DNA of 64,000 bases, taken from the NCBI RefSeq assembly GCF_029893365.1, contig NZ_JARXUZ010000001.1, forward strand, positions 930,001-994,000, read 5' to 3'. The DNA is from Cryobacterium sp. CG_9.6. GTDB lineage: Bacteria; Actinomycetota; Actinomycetes; Actinomycetales; Microbacteriaceae. Both the position numbers and the translations under genes were made by a program. Under the pieces are notes generated by a model, which saw only the letters and a program-made list of their open reading frames with translations, had not been told where the DNA came from and ran no database searches. This document shows, piece by piece, positions 24,546-31,793 of the stretch (position 1 is its first letter; every line of letters starts with the position of its first letter).

Positions 24546-27127
24546 GCATCCCCGTCCCCAACCTCGACGACCGCAGCTTTGTGGAACTCGTCGACAGCGC
24601 ACGCGAACGCATCCGTCAGCTCGATCCCAACTGGACCGAACTGTCGGTACACGACCCGGGGGTGGTGCTGGTGGAGGCCTTCGCGCACCTGACCGACCTG
24701 CTCATGTACCGGCTCAATCGGGTGCCGGAGAAGCTCTACGCCGTGTATCTGAACCTGCTCGGCACGGCGGTCTACCCGCCCAGCGCCGCCGCGGTCTTCC
24801 TCGAATTCACCCGGGTGGCCACAGAGGGTCCCGAGATTTTGATTCCCCGGGGCACGCAGGTGAGTCCGCCCCCCGGAGTTCCCGGGGCTGCGCAGCCCGT
24901 GTTCACCACGGTGGCCGATGCCGTCCTCGCGGCCGGAGCGCACAGCGTGATCGTGGCTGCCGCAGACGTCACCCTCGTCGACGCCGTCGTGCTCGGCGTG
25001 GGAAGTGGTCGCCCGGGTCAGGTCTTCACGCTGCCGGGCGCTCCGGCGGTAGCGGGGGAGGGGCTCACCATCGGAATCGAGGTGGCCCGTGGTTCCACTC
25101 TCGCCAGCGGTGCGGCTGTGCTCGTGGACGGCCGCCCTTTTCTCCTCTGCCGTGAGGTGGAAGCATTCGCGGATGCCGGCCCGGGAGAGCCCGCGGTGCG
25201 GGTCGATCGCACGTCGGGAACCGTGATCTTTGCGTGGTGGAGCGACCTGGCGTCCCCCTCCGCTCTGCCTCCCGTGGTGCCGGCGCCCGGCGCTCAGGTG
25301 CGCGCCTGGTTTCGGGGCGGGGGCGGCGAGCGCGGCAACGTGGCTGCGGGTCAGCTCACCGTGCTGCGGAGCGCCCTGCCCGGAGTGCGGGTGAGCAACC
25401 CGGAGCCCGCAACCGGCGGCCGCGACCAGGAACCTCTCGCCGACGCTCTGCGGCGAGCGCCCCAGGATTTTCAGGCACGGGATCGTGCGGTGACCGGTCG
25501 CGACTACGAGGTGCTGGCATCCCGACACGGTGGTGTCGCCCGGGCACACGCCCTCACGCGCCGCGACGTGTGGTCGTTCGCAAACCCCGGCGAGGTTGAA
25601 GTGGTGTTGGTTCCCCACGTGCCCGCCGCCGTTCGCGTGAACGGTGCCATCAGCCTCGCCCAGCTGAGCGCCCAGGGGCGAGAAGACGTTCGCGCCGAGG
25701 TTGATCGCTACCTACGGGACCGAGCAACGATCGGCGCCACACCCGTGGTGCGGTGGGCGCGCTATAAAGAGGTACTGGTTGATGCCCGGGTGATCGTGCG
25801 CGTGGATGAAGACCCGGTCGCGGTGAAGGAACGTATTGTGCGCCGCCTTGCCGAGGCCATCAACCCCCTTCCGGGCGGTGCCGGCATGGGGTTCGGCTTT
25901 GGGTTCGGTCGGCCGCTGCGGGTCTCCAACCTTTATCGGGCACTGGAGGAATCGGAGCCGGGGGTGCAGTACGTGGACCAGGTCACCCTGCAGCTCGACC
26001 AGATTCCCGACACCGACGCCACCGCGCTGGTTCAGGCCGAGGGGCAGGCGGGAACCTGGTTCGTCGCCCAGAACGACGTGCTCTTTCGCACCACCAACTG
26101 TGGTGACGGCTGGGAGGCCTGCGCCCAGTTTGCCGGTGAAAAGGTGCGCGCCATCGTTCCCTTCAAGGTGGCGCAGGGGGCGGCAACCTCGCATCCGGGC
26201 ATGGTGGCGGTGGCAACGGATGTCGGCGACGGCTCCCGCGTATACGTGAGCGACGATCTCGGTGAGAGCTGGACCCGCCGCGCGGAACTGGGCTTCACCC
26301 TCGCCGATCTCGCCTGGGTCGACCGGGTAGGGAGCCCCGTGCTGCTGCTCGCCGGAGAGAAGGGACTCTACGAGCTGGGAGATGGGGCGGGTGCCATCCC
26401 GGTGCAGAACCTCGTGGATCCCACCCAGCCCGACCGTGGGTTTTACGCGATCGACTCGTTCACCGATGTGCGCGGGCAGACCGGGGTAATCATCACGGCC
26501 GAGGCTGCGGCCGGCGTGTGGCTCTCACCGGCGGCCGGTGCCCCGGAGTCGTTCCAGCGCGTGCGGGCCGCGGGGGAGGACATCCGCTGCCTGGCCGTTC
26601 AATACGACGGACCGGCCACGTATTTGTGGTTGGGTCGGGCTGTTCCGGAGGGTGCCGGAACCGGATGCGCCCGACTGCGCATCGACGACCTGGCCCGCAC
26701 CACTATTGACGCCGCCCTGATGGCATCGTGGGAGGAACTCGGCGCCGGGTGGAGCGGTGGCAGTTGCTGGGGTGTGCACGTGATCGGTGATTCGGCCTAC
26801 GCGGCAACGCAGAGCGGCGGTGTGCTGCGGCTGCCGCTGGTGCCCGGAGTCACGCGTCAGTGGGACCAACGCGACGTGAATTGCGGGCTCCCGCTGCGGG
26901 ATCGGGCGCGGTTTGAACCCGTGCGTTCGGTCTCCGGTGCACTGCGGGACGACGGAACGCCACTCGTTCTGGGTGCCGGTCCGGCCGGCATCTACCGGGC
27001 CACCAACGACGCAGCCACGTGGCACACCTGCACCGCACGTGTCGTGGACACGTTTATCACCCTGCCGCCCACGTGGCTGTTCTGCTCGGGCGAGCACCGT
27101 ATCGAGGTGGTGCGTGCCAATGCCTGA
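24542..27127 (+). CDS. Baseplate J-like protein fused to a C-terminal beta-propeller with Asp-box-like repeats
   Basis: An 861-residue protein. Residues 1-495 are a gp6/baseplate J-like wedge: 'LDPNWTELSVHDPGVVLVEAF' (in pieces LDPNWTELSV and HDPGVVLVEAFAHL), 'TGRDYEVLASRHGGVARA', and the terminal 'RPLRVSNLYRALEE'. From about residue 500 to the end the sequence changes to repeats resembling sialidase/Ycf48-type propellers, with Asp-box-like turns near residues 517 ('TNCGDGWE'), 569 ('SDDLGESWTRR') and 820 ('TNDAATWHTC'). Wedge proteins alone assemble the baseplate. The added propeller could face outward as a receptor- or glycan-binding part. Start and stop overlap the neighbouring genes. Confidence 0.85.
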   Translation: MSIPVPNLDDRSFVELVDSARERIRQLDPNWTELSVHDPGVVLVEAFAHLTDLLMYRLNRVPEKLYAVYLNLLGTAVYPPSAAAVFLEFTRVATEGPEILIPRGTQVSPPPGVPGAAQPVFTTVADAVLAAGAHSVIVAAADVTLVDAVVLGVGSGRPGQVFTLPGAPAVAGEGLTIGIEVARGSTLASGAAVLVDGRPFLLCREVEAFADAGPGEPAVRVDRTSGTVIFAWWSDLASPSALPPVVPAPGAQVRAWFRGGGGERGNVAAGQLTVLRSALPGVRVSNPEPATGGRDQEPLADALRRAPQDFQARDRAVTGRDYEVLASRHGGVARAHALTRRDVWSFANPGEVEVVLVPHVPAAVRVNGAISLAQLSAQGREDVRAEVDRYLRDRATIGATPVVRWARYKEVLVDARVIVRVDEDPVAVKERIVRRLAEAINPLPGGAGMGFGFGFGRPLRVSNLYRALEESEPGVQYVDQVTLQLDQIPDTDATALVQAEGQAGTWFVAQNDVLFRTTNCGDGWEACAQFAGEKVRAIVPFKVAQGAATSHPGMVAVATDVGDGSRVYVSDDLGESWTRRAELGFTLADLAWVDRVGSPVLLLAGEKGLYELGDGAGAIPVQNLVDPTQPDRGFYAIDSFTDVRGQTGVIITAEAAAGVWLSPAAGAPESFQRVRAAGEDIRCLAVQYDGPATYLWLGRAVPEGAGTGCARLRIDDLARTTIDAALMASWEELGAGWSGGSCWGVHVIGDSAYAATQSGGVLRLPLVPGVTRQWDQRDVNCGLPLRDRARFEPVRSVSGALRDDGTPLVLGAGPAGIYRATNDAATWHTCTARVVDTFITLPPTWLFCSGEHRIEVVRANA

Positions 27128-27689
27128 TCTGTCGTCCTCCACCGCCGTTGTGCCGGAATCACTGCTGCTGAGCATCCTGCCCGAGGTCTTTCAGGTGTCG
27201 GCGCACCGCAGTGCGCCGCTGCGCGCGCTGCTGGCCGTGACCGCCGATATGCACGCCCCGGTCCTTGCCGTGCTCGACACGATCGACACCGTCGTGCACC
27301 CCTACCGCGCACCGGACTCGCTCGTGGGCTATCTGGCGAGCTGGGTGGATCTGGACTGGCTCACCGGCCAGCGACCCGGCGGCGGATCTGTCATTGACCC
27401 GGCCCGGGAACGCGACCTCATTGCCAACGCGGCCAGCCTCTCGGCGAGCCGGGGAACTCCGGCTGGGCTCGCACGTTTTCTGCATTTGGCCACCGGGTGC
27501 AGCGGATTCGCGGTCACCGATCTGCCGGGTGCCTTTCACGTGGTCATCACGGTGCCTGTCAGCGCCGCAGATCAGCGAGTGCTGGTGGAGCGTATTGTGC
27601 GCGCGATGAAACCGGTGCACATCACGCACGAGGTCGTTGTCGACACCCCGAGTTCGGCGACGCCGGGGGGCGATGATGGCCGAGAGTAA
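27120..27689 (+). CDS. Tail protein I-like baseplate wedge protein
   Basis: A 189-residue protein of the P2 gpI/gp7-like group. The start 'SLLLSILPEVFQ' is the usual opening, followed by 'VHPYRAPDSLVGYLASWVDL' (read as VHPYRAPDSLVGYLASW) and 'SLSASRGTPAGLARFLHLATG', where 'RGTP-x-GL' is strongly conserved in the family. It pairs with baseplate J to form the wedge. The ATG at 27120 overlaps the J gene by 8 nt. It is the last recognisable injection-system structural gene in the window. Confidence 0.88.
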   Translation: MPDLSSSTAVVPESLLLSILPEVFQVSAHRSAPLRALLAVTADMHAPVLAVLDTIDTVVHPYRAPDSLVGYLASWVDLDWLTGQRPGGGSVIDPARERDLIANAASLSASRGTPAGLARFLHLATGCSGFAVTDLPGAFHVVITVPVSAADQRVLVERIVRAMKPVHITHEVVVDTPSSATPGGDDGRE

Positions 27690-28152
27690 CCGCAAACCGC
27701 TCATTATCGCCGGCATCGTGGCCGGTGTCGCCGTGCTGGTCTGCGTTGTCGGTGTGGGATTCGGTGGCGGCAACCAGTCGGCCGACCAGTCCCTGCAAAC
27801 CCGTCTGACCGGCATCGGCCCGGTTGCAGTGCTCACGACCGCCGACCTCATCCTCACCTCGGGGCGGTGCGCCATCGCCGGGCAACAGATTGCCGTGGCA
27901 CAGCAATGCACGTTCAGCATCGCGGAGTTCGGCGGCAGCTTCGACCTGGGCCCGGTCACCAAGCGGGGCACCCTCACCGTTATCACCGCACCCGCCAACG
28001 TGACCGTGGGCATGACACTCCAGGGCGTCGATGCCTCGCAGGAGGTGGAACCGGGAAAATCAACCGATCTCACCGTGGGCCGGGCCGGCGGTTCCCTCAC
28101 GCTGACCTGCCCGGGCCTCGACCCCTGCCAACTGCAACTGAGCGCGCCATGA
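27673..28152 (+). CDS. Single-pass membrane protein in the injection-system operon, unknown function
   Basis: A 159-residue protein with a short N-terminal cytoplasmic part, a TM segment at about residues 10-31 ('IIAGIVAGVAVLVCVVG'), and a beta-rich outside part with two Cys pairs ('SGRCAIAG' and 'AQQCTF', then 'LTCPGLDPCQ'). I recognise no family. The start at 27673 has GGGGGG just before it and overlaps the tail protein I gene by 17 nt, so it is cotranslated with the baseplate genes. The location suggests it helps hold the particle at the membrane. Confidence 0.75.
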   Translation: MMAESNRKPLIIAGIVAGVAVLVCVVGVGFGGGNQSADQSLQTRLTGIGPVAVLTTADLILTSGRCAIAGQQIAVAQQCTFSIAEFGGSFDLGPVTKRGTLTVITAPANVTVGMTLQGVDASQEVEPGKSTDLTVGRAGGSLTLTCPGLDPCQLQLSAP

Positions 28153-28177
28153 GTCGCACTAATAAGAGGAGCACCCC

Positions 28178-29041
28178 ATGAAGAAGATCTCCATGACTCT
28201 CAGCTCGTCCGAGGTTGAGCTGACGCAGGGAAAAGGCACGGTGACGGCGTCGGTGACGAACGCCTCTGCCGTGCCCGAACGCGTAGTGCTCGGGGCTTTC
28301 CCGGCCGGCGCACCGAACTCCCTCACGGGATCAACCGGTGCCACGATTACCGATCCGCTCCGCACCATCGACCCCGGGGCCACGGTGCAATATGAGGTGC
28401 GGTTCGACACCGCGGGTGCGACGCCCGGCACCTACGGGGTGAAGCTCATTCCCTACAGCGCCGACGAGGCGCCGGAGGACTATGCCGAGCTTGGTTTTGT
28501 CGTGCACCTTGTTGTCCCCGAGGTGGCGCCCGTTGTGGTGAAGAAATTTCCCTGGTGGATCGTTGCGGTGGCGGCGGCCGTGGTGATTCTGGGTGGTGTG
28601 GCCACAGCCTTCCTGCTCACCAGGCCACCGGCCGTCGAACTTTCGCTGTCGTCATTCACTCCATCTCAGGGCAGCAGAGAGGGCCTCACGGAAGTGACAC
28701 TCACCGGTCGATTCGGTTCGTCCACTACCGTGACCGTGGGTGAGACCACGGTGGCGGCCACCAGAGTGAGCGACACGGAGGTGACGTTCAGCACGCCGCC
28801 GGCTGCGGCTGCGGGGCAGGTACCGCTCACCGTCGAAAGCGACGGCACGCAGCTGGGGATTGCCATCTTTGAATACGTCGATCCTCCGGCACCAACTGAT
28901 GGAGGTGGGCCCGTGGTGGACAACTTCTGCCTGCTGAATCCCTCCGCGTGCGTGTTCTTTAACGAGAACCAGTTCATCGAAAAGTTTGACACCGGCCAGA
29001 TCATCAAGGATCTGCAGGTTCAGCCGTTTGTGCAGCAATAG
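28178..29041 (+). CDS. Membrane protein with cytoplasmic beta-sandwich and extracellular IPT/TIG domain, candidate injection-system tether
   Basis: A 287-residue protein without a signal peptide. Residues 1-115 look like a beta-sandwich ('VTASVTNASAVPERVVLGA', 'VQYEVRFDTAGATPGTYGV'), similar in style to COG1470-type Ig folds. One TM lies at 126-148. Outside, residues 152-237 form an IPT/TIG domain ('FTPSQGSREGLTEVTLTG', 'TVGETTVAATRVSDTEVTF'), and the tail has two Cys ('NFCLLNPSACVFF'). This topology puts a folded domain on each side of the membrane. The ATG follows AAGAGGAGC, an excellent ribosome site, 25 nt after the previous gene. A tether role, comparable to membrane proteins reported for Streptomyces CIS, is inferred. 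Confidence 0.78.
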   Translation: MKKISMTLSSSEVELTQGKGTVTASVTNASAVPERVVLGAFPAGAPNSLTGSTGATITDPLRTIDPGATVQYEVRFDTAGATPGTYGVKLIPYSADEAPEDYAELGFVVHLVVPEVAPVVVKKFPWWIVAVAAAVVILGGVATAFLLTRPPAVELSLSSFTPSQGSREGLTEVTLTGRFGSSTTVTVGETTVAATRVSDTEVTFSTPPAAAAGQVPLTVESDGTQLGIAIFEYVDPPAPTDGGGPVVDNFCLLNPSACVFFNENQFIEKFDTGQIIKDLQVQPFVQQ

Positions 29042-29046
29042 CCGCC

Positions 29047-29919
29047 CTAGTCGGTAGCCGATGCTGAAGCGCGGATGGCGTTGATGATGGCAGGGATGGC
29101 GCCGATCAGCATGATGAGGGCCCAGACGAGCGCGACCACACCGGTGATGATCGCCCAGAACTGATCGCCGATTGCTACCACCACCCCGGGGAGAAACCCG
29201 TGGATGAGACCGAGTACGAGCTGCAGCACCACCGAGAGCAGTACCAGCACGACCAGCCCGGTCACCCGCAGAAAGCGGGGTTGGGCCACTACGAGCAGCA
29301 CGCCGAAGGCGATCTTCAGAACCAGCAGGACACCGAGAACCGCGGCGGCAGCGCCGGTGGGAAAGGATCCCCAGAGGGCGACGTAGGCGATGGTGCCAAA
29401 GGGCACGGCCACCAGCAGGCCGATCATGAGGAACAGTTGTACAAGCGCGAGGATCACCAGCAGAAAGCACAGAATGATCCAGAGGAACGTCACAATGAGC
29501 GTGACGAGTCCCTGAATGCGGCCGTAGATTCGCAGGGGGAGCACGAGGCTGAGGCCGAGCATTCCCACGGTGAAGAGCAGAAGCCCGTCGATGAGAGCGA
29601 GGAACGCGATTCCGGAGCCGGGTGGCTCCTGGCCGTTCACCGAATTCACCTCCTGAACTCCGGCGGGCACTCCGAGGTTCTGTGCCACCTCTGGCCCCGG
29701 CGGAACCACGTTCGCGTTGACGACAACGACCGAGAGACCGAGTTCGGCCACCACCACCAGGGTGACAACCACGATCGCGGCCACAAAGAAGGGTGTACGG
29801 AGCCCGTCGGCCACACCCGCACGGGCTGCGCCCAGCGCGGGCCCGTCTGCTGCCGTCATGGTGACCCTCACCGCCTCTGTCACTGCCCGAGGTGCCTGAT
29901 TCAGCGGGAATAATATCAT
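29047..29919 (-). CDS. Multi-pass membrane protein converging on the injection-system operon
   Basis: A 290-residue protein with an N-terminal cytoplasmic stretch and about seven or eight hydrophobic segments rich in Val, Leu and Ile. One outside loop after the first TM carries 'PPGPEVAQNLGVPAGVQEV'. The start ATG at 29917-29919 has AGAGGCGAG upstream; the longer open frame has no ribosome site. Its stop lies 5 nt from the stop of the IPT protein gene, with no terminator between them, so transcripts may overlap at their 3' ends. I recognise no family. Whether it works with the injection system cannot be judged from the sequence. Confidence 0.8.
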   Translation of the reverse strand: MILFPLNQAPRAVTEAVRVTMTAADGPALGAARAGVADGLRTPFFVAAIVVVTLVVVAELGLSVVVVNANVVPPGPEVAQNLGVPAGVQEVNSVNGQEPPGSGIAFLALIDGLLLFTVGMLGLSLVLPLRIYGRIQGLVTLIVTFLWIILCFLLVILALVQLFLMIGLLVAVPFGTIAYVALWGSFPTGAAAAVLGVLLVLKIAFGVLLVVAQPRFLRVTGLVVLVLLSVVLQLVLGLIHGFLPGVVVAIGDQFWAIITGVVALVWALIMLIGAIPAIINAIRASASATD

Positions 29920-29995
29920 CGGTGTCTCGCCTCTGGGGGTGCAGGCGCTAGGATTACCCTCAACAATCAGAATTGAATAGTGGGCCGTCAAGGCC

Positions 29996-30188
29996 GATGC
30001 GGGAGAGTTCGACGTTTAGACGAGCGAACACCGAAGGAGCAATCCTCCCCGACAATCTCTCAGGTACGCGTACCGCATCGGACTGGCCACTCTGAAAAGA
30101 AGTCACTGTACCTGGGTGACTCGCCCAAGGTGAAAGTTGTGCCCTCGTGGCACGGCGAAGCTCTCAGGCAGCAGCGACAGAGGGGGAG
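29996..30188 (+). ncRNA. Tandem glycine riboswitch
   Basis: Two consecutive aptamers are visible. The first (about 29996-30100) has GGGAGAG, CCGAAGGAGCAA, AATCTCTCAGGTAC and GGACTGG...CTCTGA. The second (about 30105-30188) has CGCCCAAGGTGAAA, GCGAAGCTCTCAGGC and CGACAGAGGGGGA. These are the consensus blocks of the cooperative gcvT riboswitch. It lies directly upstream of gcvT-gcvH-gcvP. Glycine binding is known to switch such operons on. The 337-nt gene-free stretch from 29920 to 30256 is thus almost fully explained by this element. Confidence 0.94.
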
Positions 30189-30194
30189 TTCCCT

Positions 30195-30239
30195 CGAGGC
30201 TCAACCGAGCCTCGGTGAACCATGTCCGGCCTCGGCCGG
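30195..30239 (+). other. Two stem-loops forming the likely riboswitch expression platform
   Basis: CGAGGCTC (30195-30202) pairs with GAGCCTCG (30207-30214) around AACC, and CCGGCC (30226-30231) pairs with GGCCGG (30234-30239) around TC. They sit between aptamer 2 and the gcvT ribosome site (CCCCGGAGA). No T-run follows, so control of translation or Rho-dependent termination is more likely than a classic terminator. Confidence 0.55.
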
Positions 30240-30256
30240 CTTGCCCCGGAGAACTC

Positions 30257-31393
30257 ATGACCTCGGTCGAACCCCACGCGGAAGCGCGATTCTCACCCCT
30301 GCATCAGGCTCACGTCGATCTGGGGGCTAGCTTCACCGACTTCGCGGGGTGGCAGATGCCGGTGCGTTATTCCAGCGATCTCGCCGAACACCACGCCGTC
30401 CGCACCGCAGCCGGCATCTTCGACCTCTCGCACATGGCCGAGATTCGGGTGACAGGACCGGATGCCGGTGCCTACCTGGATTACGCCTTCGCCGGTCGAC
30501 TCTCCGCGATCGCACTCATGCAGGCCAAGTACAGCCTGCTGCTCACCGAAGGCGGGGGCATCGTCGATGACGTCGTGGTCTATCGCCTCGCCGACACCGA
30601 GTTCCTGGTGGTGGCCAATGCCGGCAATCGCTTCCCCGCCCTCGCCGCCATGCAGGCCCGCGCCACCCGTTTTGAGGTGACCGTCGCGGATGAAAGCGAC
30701 GATGTTGCCCTCATCGCCGTGCAGGGTCCACACGCGCGTGCCATCCTGAATGAGACTGCGGGCTTCAAGGCCGGGGGCGACATGATCGCCCTCGGCTATT
30801 ACCGCGCCATGAACGGTGCCTTCAACGGAACCGCGCTCTTCATCGCTCGCACCGGGTACACCGGCGAAGACGGCTTCGAAGTATACGTTCCCAATGCGCA
30901 GGCCGTTGAGCTGTGGAATGCCATCGTCGTGGCCGGTGCCGATCATGGCCTCGTTCCCGCCGGGCTCGCGAGCCGCGACACGCTTCGACTCGAGGCGGGC
31001 ATGCCGCTCTACGGCCACGAGCTCAACCTGAACATCTACCCAGCCCAGGCCGGCCTCGGCCGCGTGGTAAACCTTGCCAAGGACACCGATTTCATCGGAC
31101 GCACCGCGAGCGAGGAGGGCCCCAGTGCCACCGCCCCGGTTCTCGTGGGCCTCATCGCCCAGGGCAAGCGCGCAGGTCGCGCGGGGTACACCGTGTACGC
31201 CACACCGGACTCCGCCGACGCCGCGGGAGAGATCACCAGCGGCGCCCTCTCACCCACCCTCGGGTACCCCATCGCCATGGCCTACGTCACGCCCCCGCTG
31301 GCCCGCCTCGGCACCGAGGTGTACGTCGACGTTCGTGGCACCCGCATTCCGGCCACCGTCGCCTCCCTCCCCTTCTATTCCCGCAAGAAATAG
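30257..31393 (+). CDS. gcvT: Glycine cleavage system T protein (aminomethyltransferase)
   Basis: Transfers the aminomethyl carbon from the H-protein lipoyl arm to tetrahydrofolate, releasing ammonia. The product is 378 residues, close to family length. Recognisable elements include '[18 protein letters not shown]' near the N-terminus, 'GIFDLSHM', '[20 protein letters not shown]' (read as [12 protein letters not shown] then [10 protein letters not shown]), '[11 protein letters not shown]' and '[16 protein letters not shown]'. The start ATG at 30257 follows CCGGAGA. It is the first gene of gcvTHP and lies behind a glycine riboswitch. Confidence 0.96.
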   Translation: MTSVEPHAEARFSPLHQAHVDLGASFTDFAGWQMPVRYSSDLAEHHAVRTAAGIFDLSHMAEIRVTGPDAGAYLDYAFAGRLSAIALMQAKYSLLLTEGGGIVDDVVVYRLADTEFLVVANAGNRFPALAAMQARATRFEVTVADESDDVALIAVQGPHARAILNETAGFKAGGDMIALGYYRAMNGAFNGTALFIARTGYTGEDGFEVYVPNAQAVELWNAIVVAGADHGLVPAGLASRDTLRLEAGMPLYGHELNLNIYPAQAGLGRVVNLAKDTDFIGRTASEEGPSATAPVLVGLIAQGKRAGRAGYTVYATPDSADAAGEITSGALSPTLGYPIAMAYVTPPLARLGTEVYVDVRGTRIPATVASLPFYSRKK

Positions 31394-31418
31394 CCACCCC
31401 TCGTCGAAAGGCTTTCCC

Positions 31419-31790
31419 ATGACTGACAAATCTGAACTCCAGTACACCGCCGACCACGAGTGGGTGCTCATCGAGGGCGACATCGCCACCGTCGGCATCA
31501 GCGCCTACGCAGCCGAGAAGCTTGGAGACGTGGTCTTCGTCGAGCTGCCCGAGGTGGGCAGCTCGGTCGCCGGCGGCACCGTCGTCGGCGAGATTGAGTC
31601 GACCAAGTCGGTTGGCGAACTCTTTGCTCCCGTGAACGGAACCGTCACCGCCATCAACGACGCCGTGGTCGACAGTCCCGAACTCGTCAACAGCGACCCG
31701 TTCGGTGAGGGCTGGCTCATCAAGGTGGAATTCACCGAGCTGCCCACACTTCTGAGCTTCGCCGAATATTCCACCCTCATCGGGGAGTAG
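31419..31790 (+). CDS. gcvH: Glycine cleavage system H protein (lipoyl carrier)
   Basis: A 123-residue carrier that shuttles the methylamine group between P and T proteins. The lipoylated Lys is in '[11 protein letters not shown]', and the protein has the standard 'YTADHEWV' start and '[13 protein letters not shown]' C-terminal block. It starts 25 nt after gcvT with AAAGG upstream and ends 3 nt before gcvP, so it is in the same transcript. Confidence 0.97.
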   Translation: MTDKSELQYTADHEWVLIEGDIATVGISAYAAEKLGDVVFVELPEVGSSVAGGTVVGEIESTKSVGELFAPVNGTVTAINDAVVDSPELVNSDPFGEGWLIKVEFTELPTLLSFAEYSTLIGE

Positions 31791-31793
31791 ACC

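Noticed and set aside
17948..27689. Prophage
   Set aside because: Sheath, tube and baseplate genes are present, but there is no capsid, portal, terminase, lysis or integrase gene in the window.
17948..27689. Type VI secretion system
   Set aside because: The sheath is a single phage-type protein, and no TssJ/L/M membrane complex, TssB/C pair or ClpV is seen.
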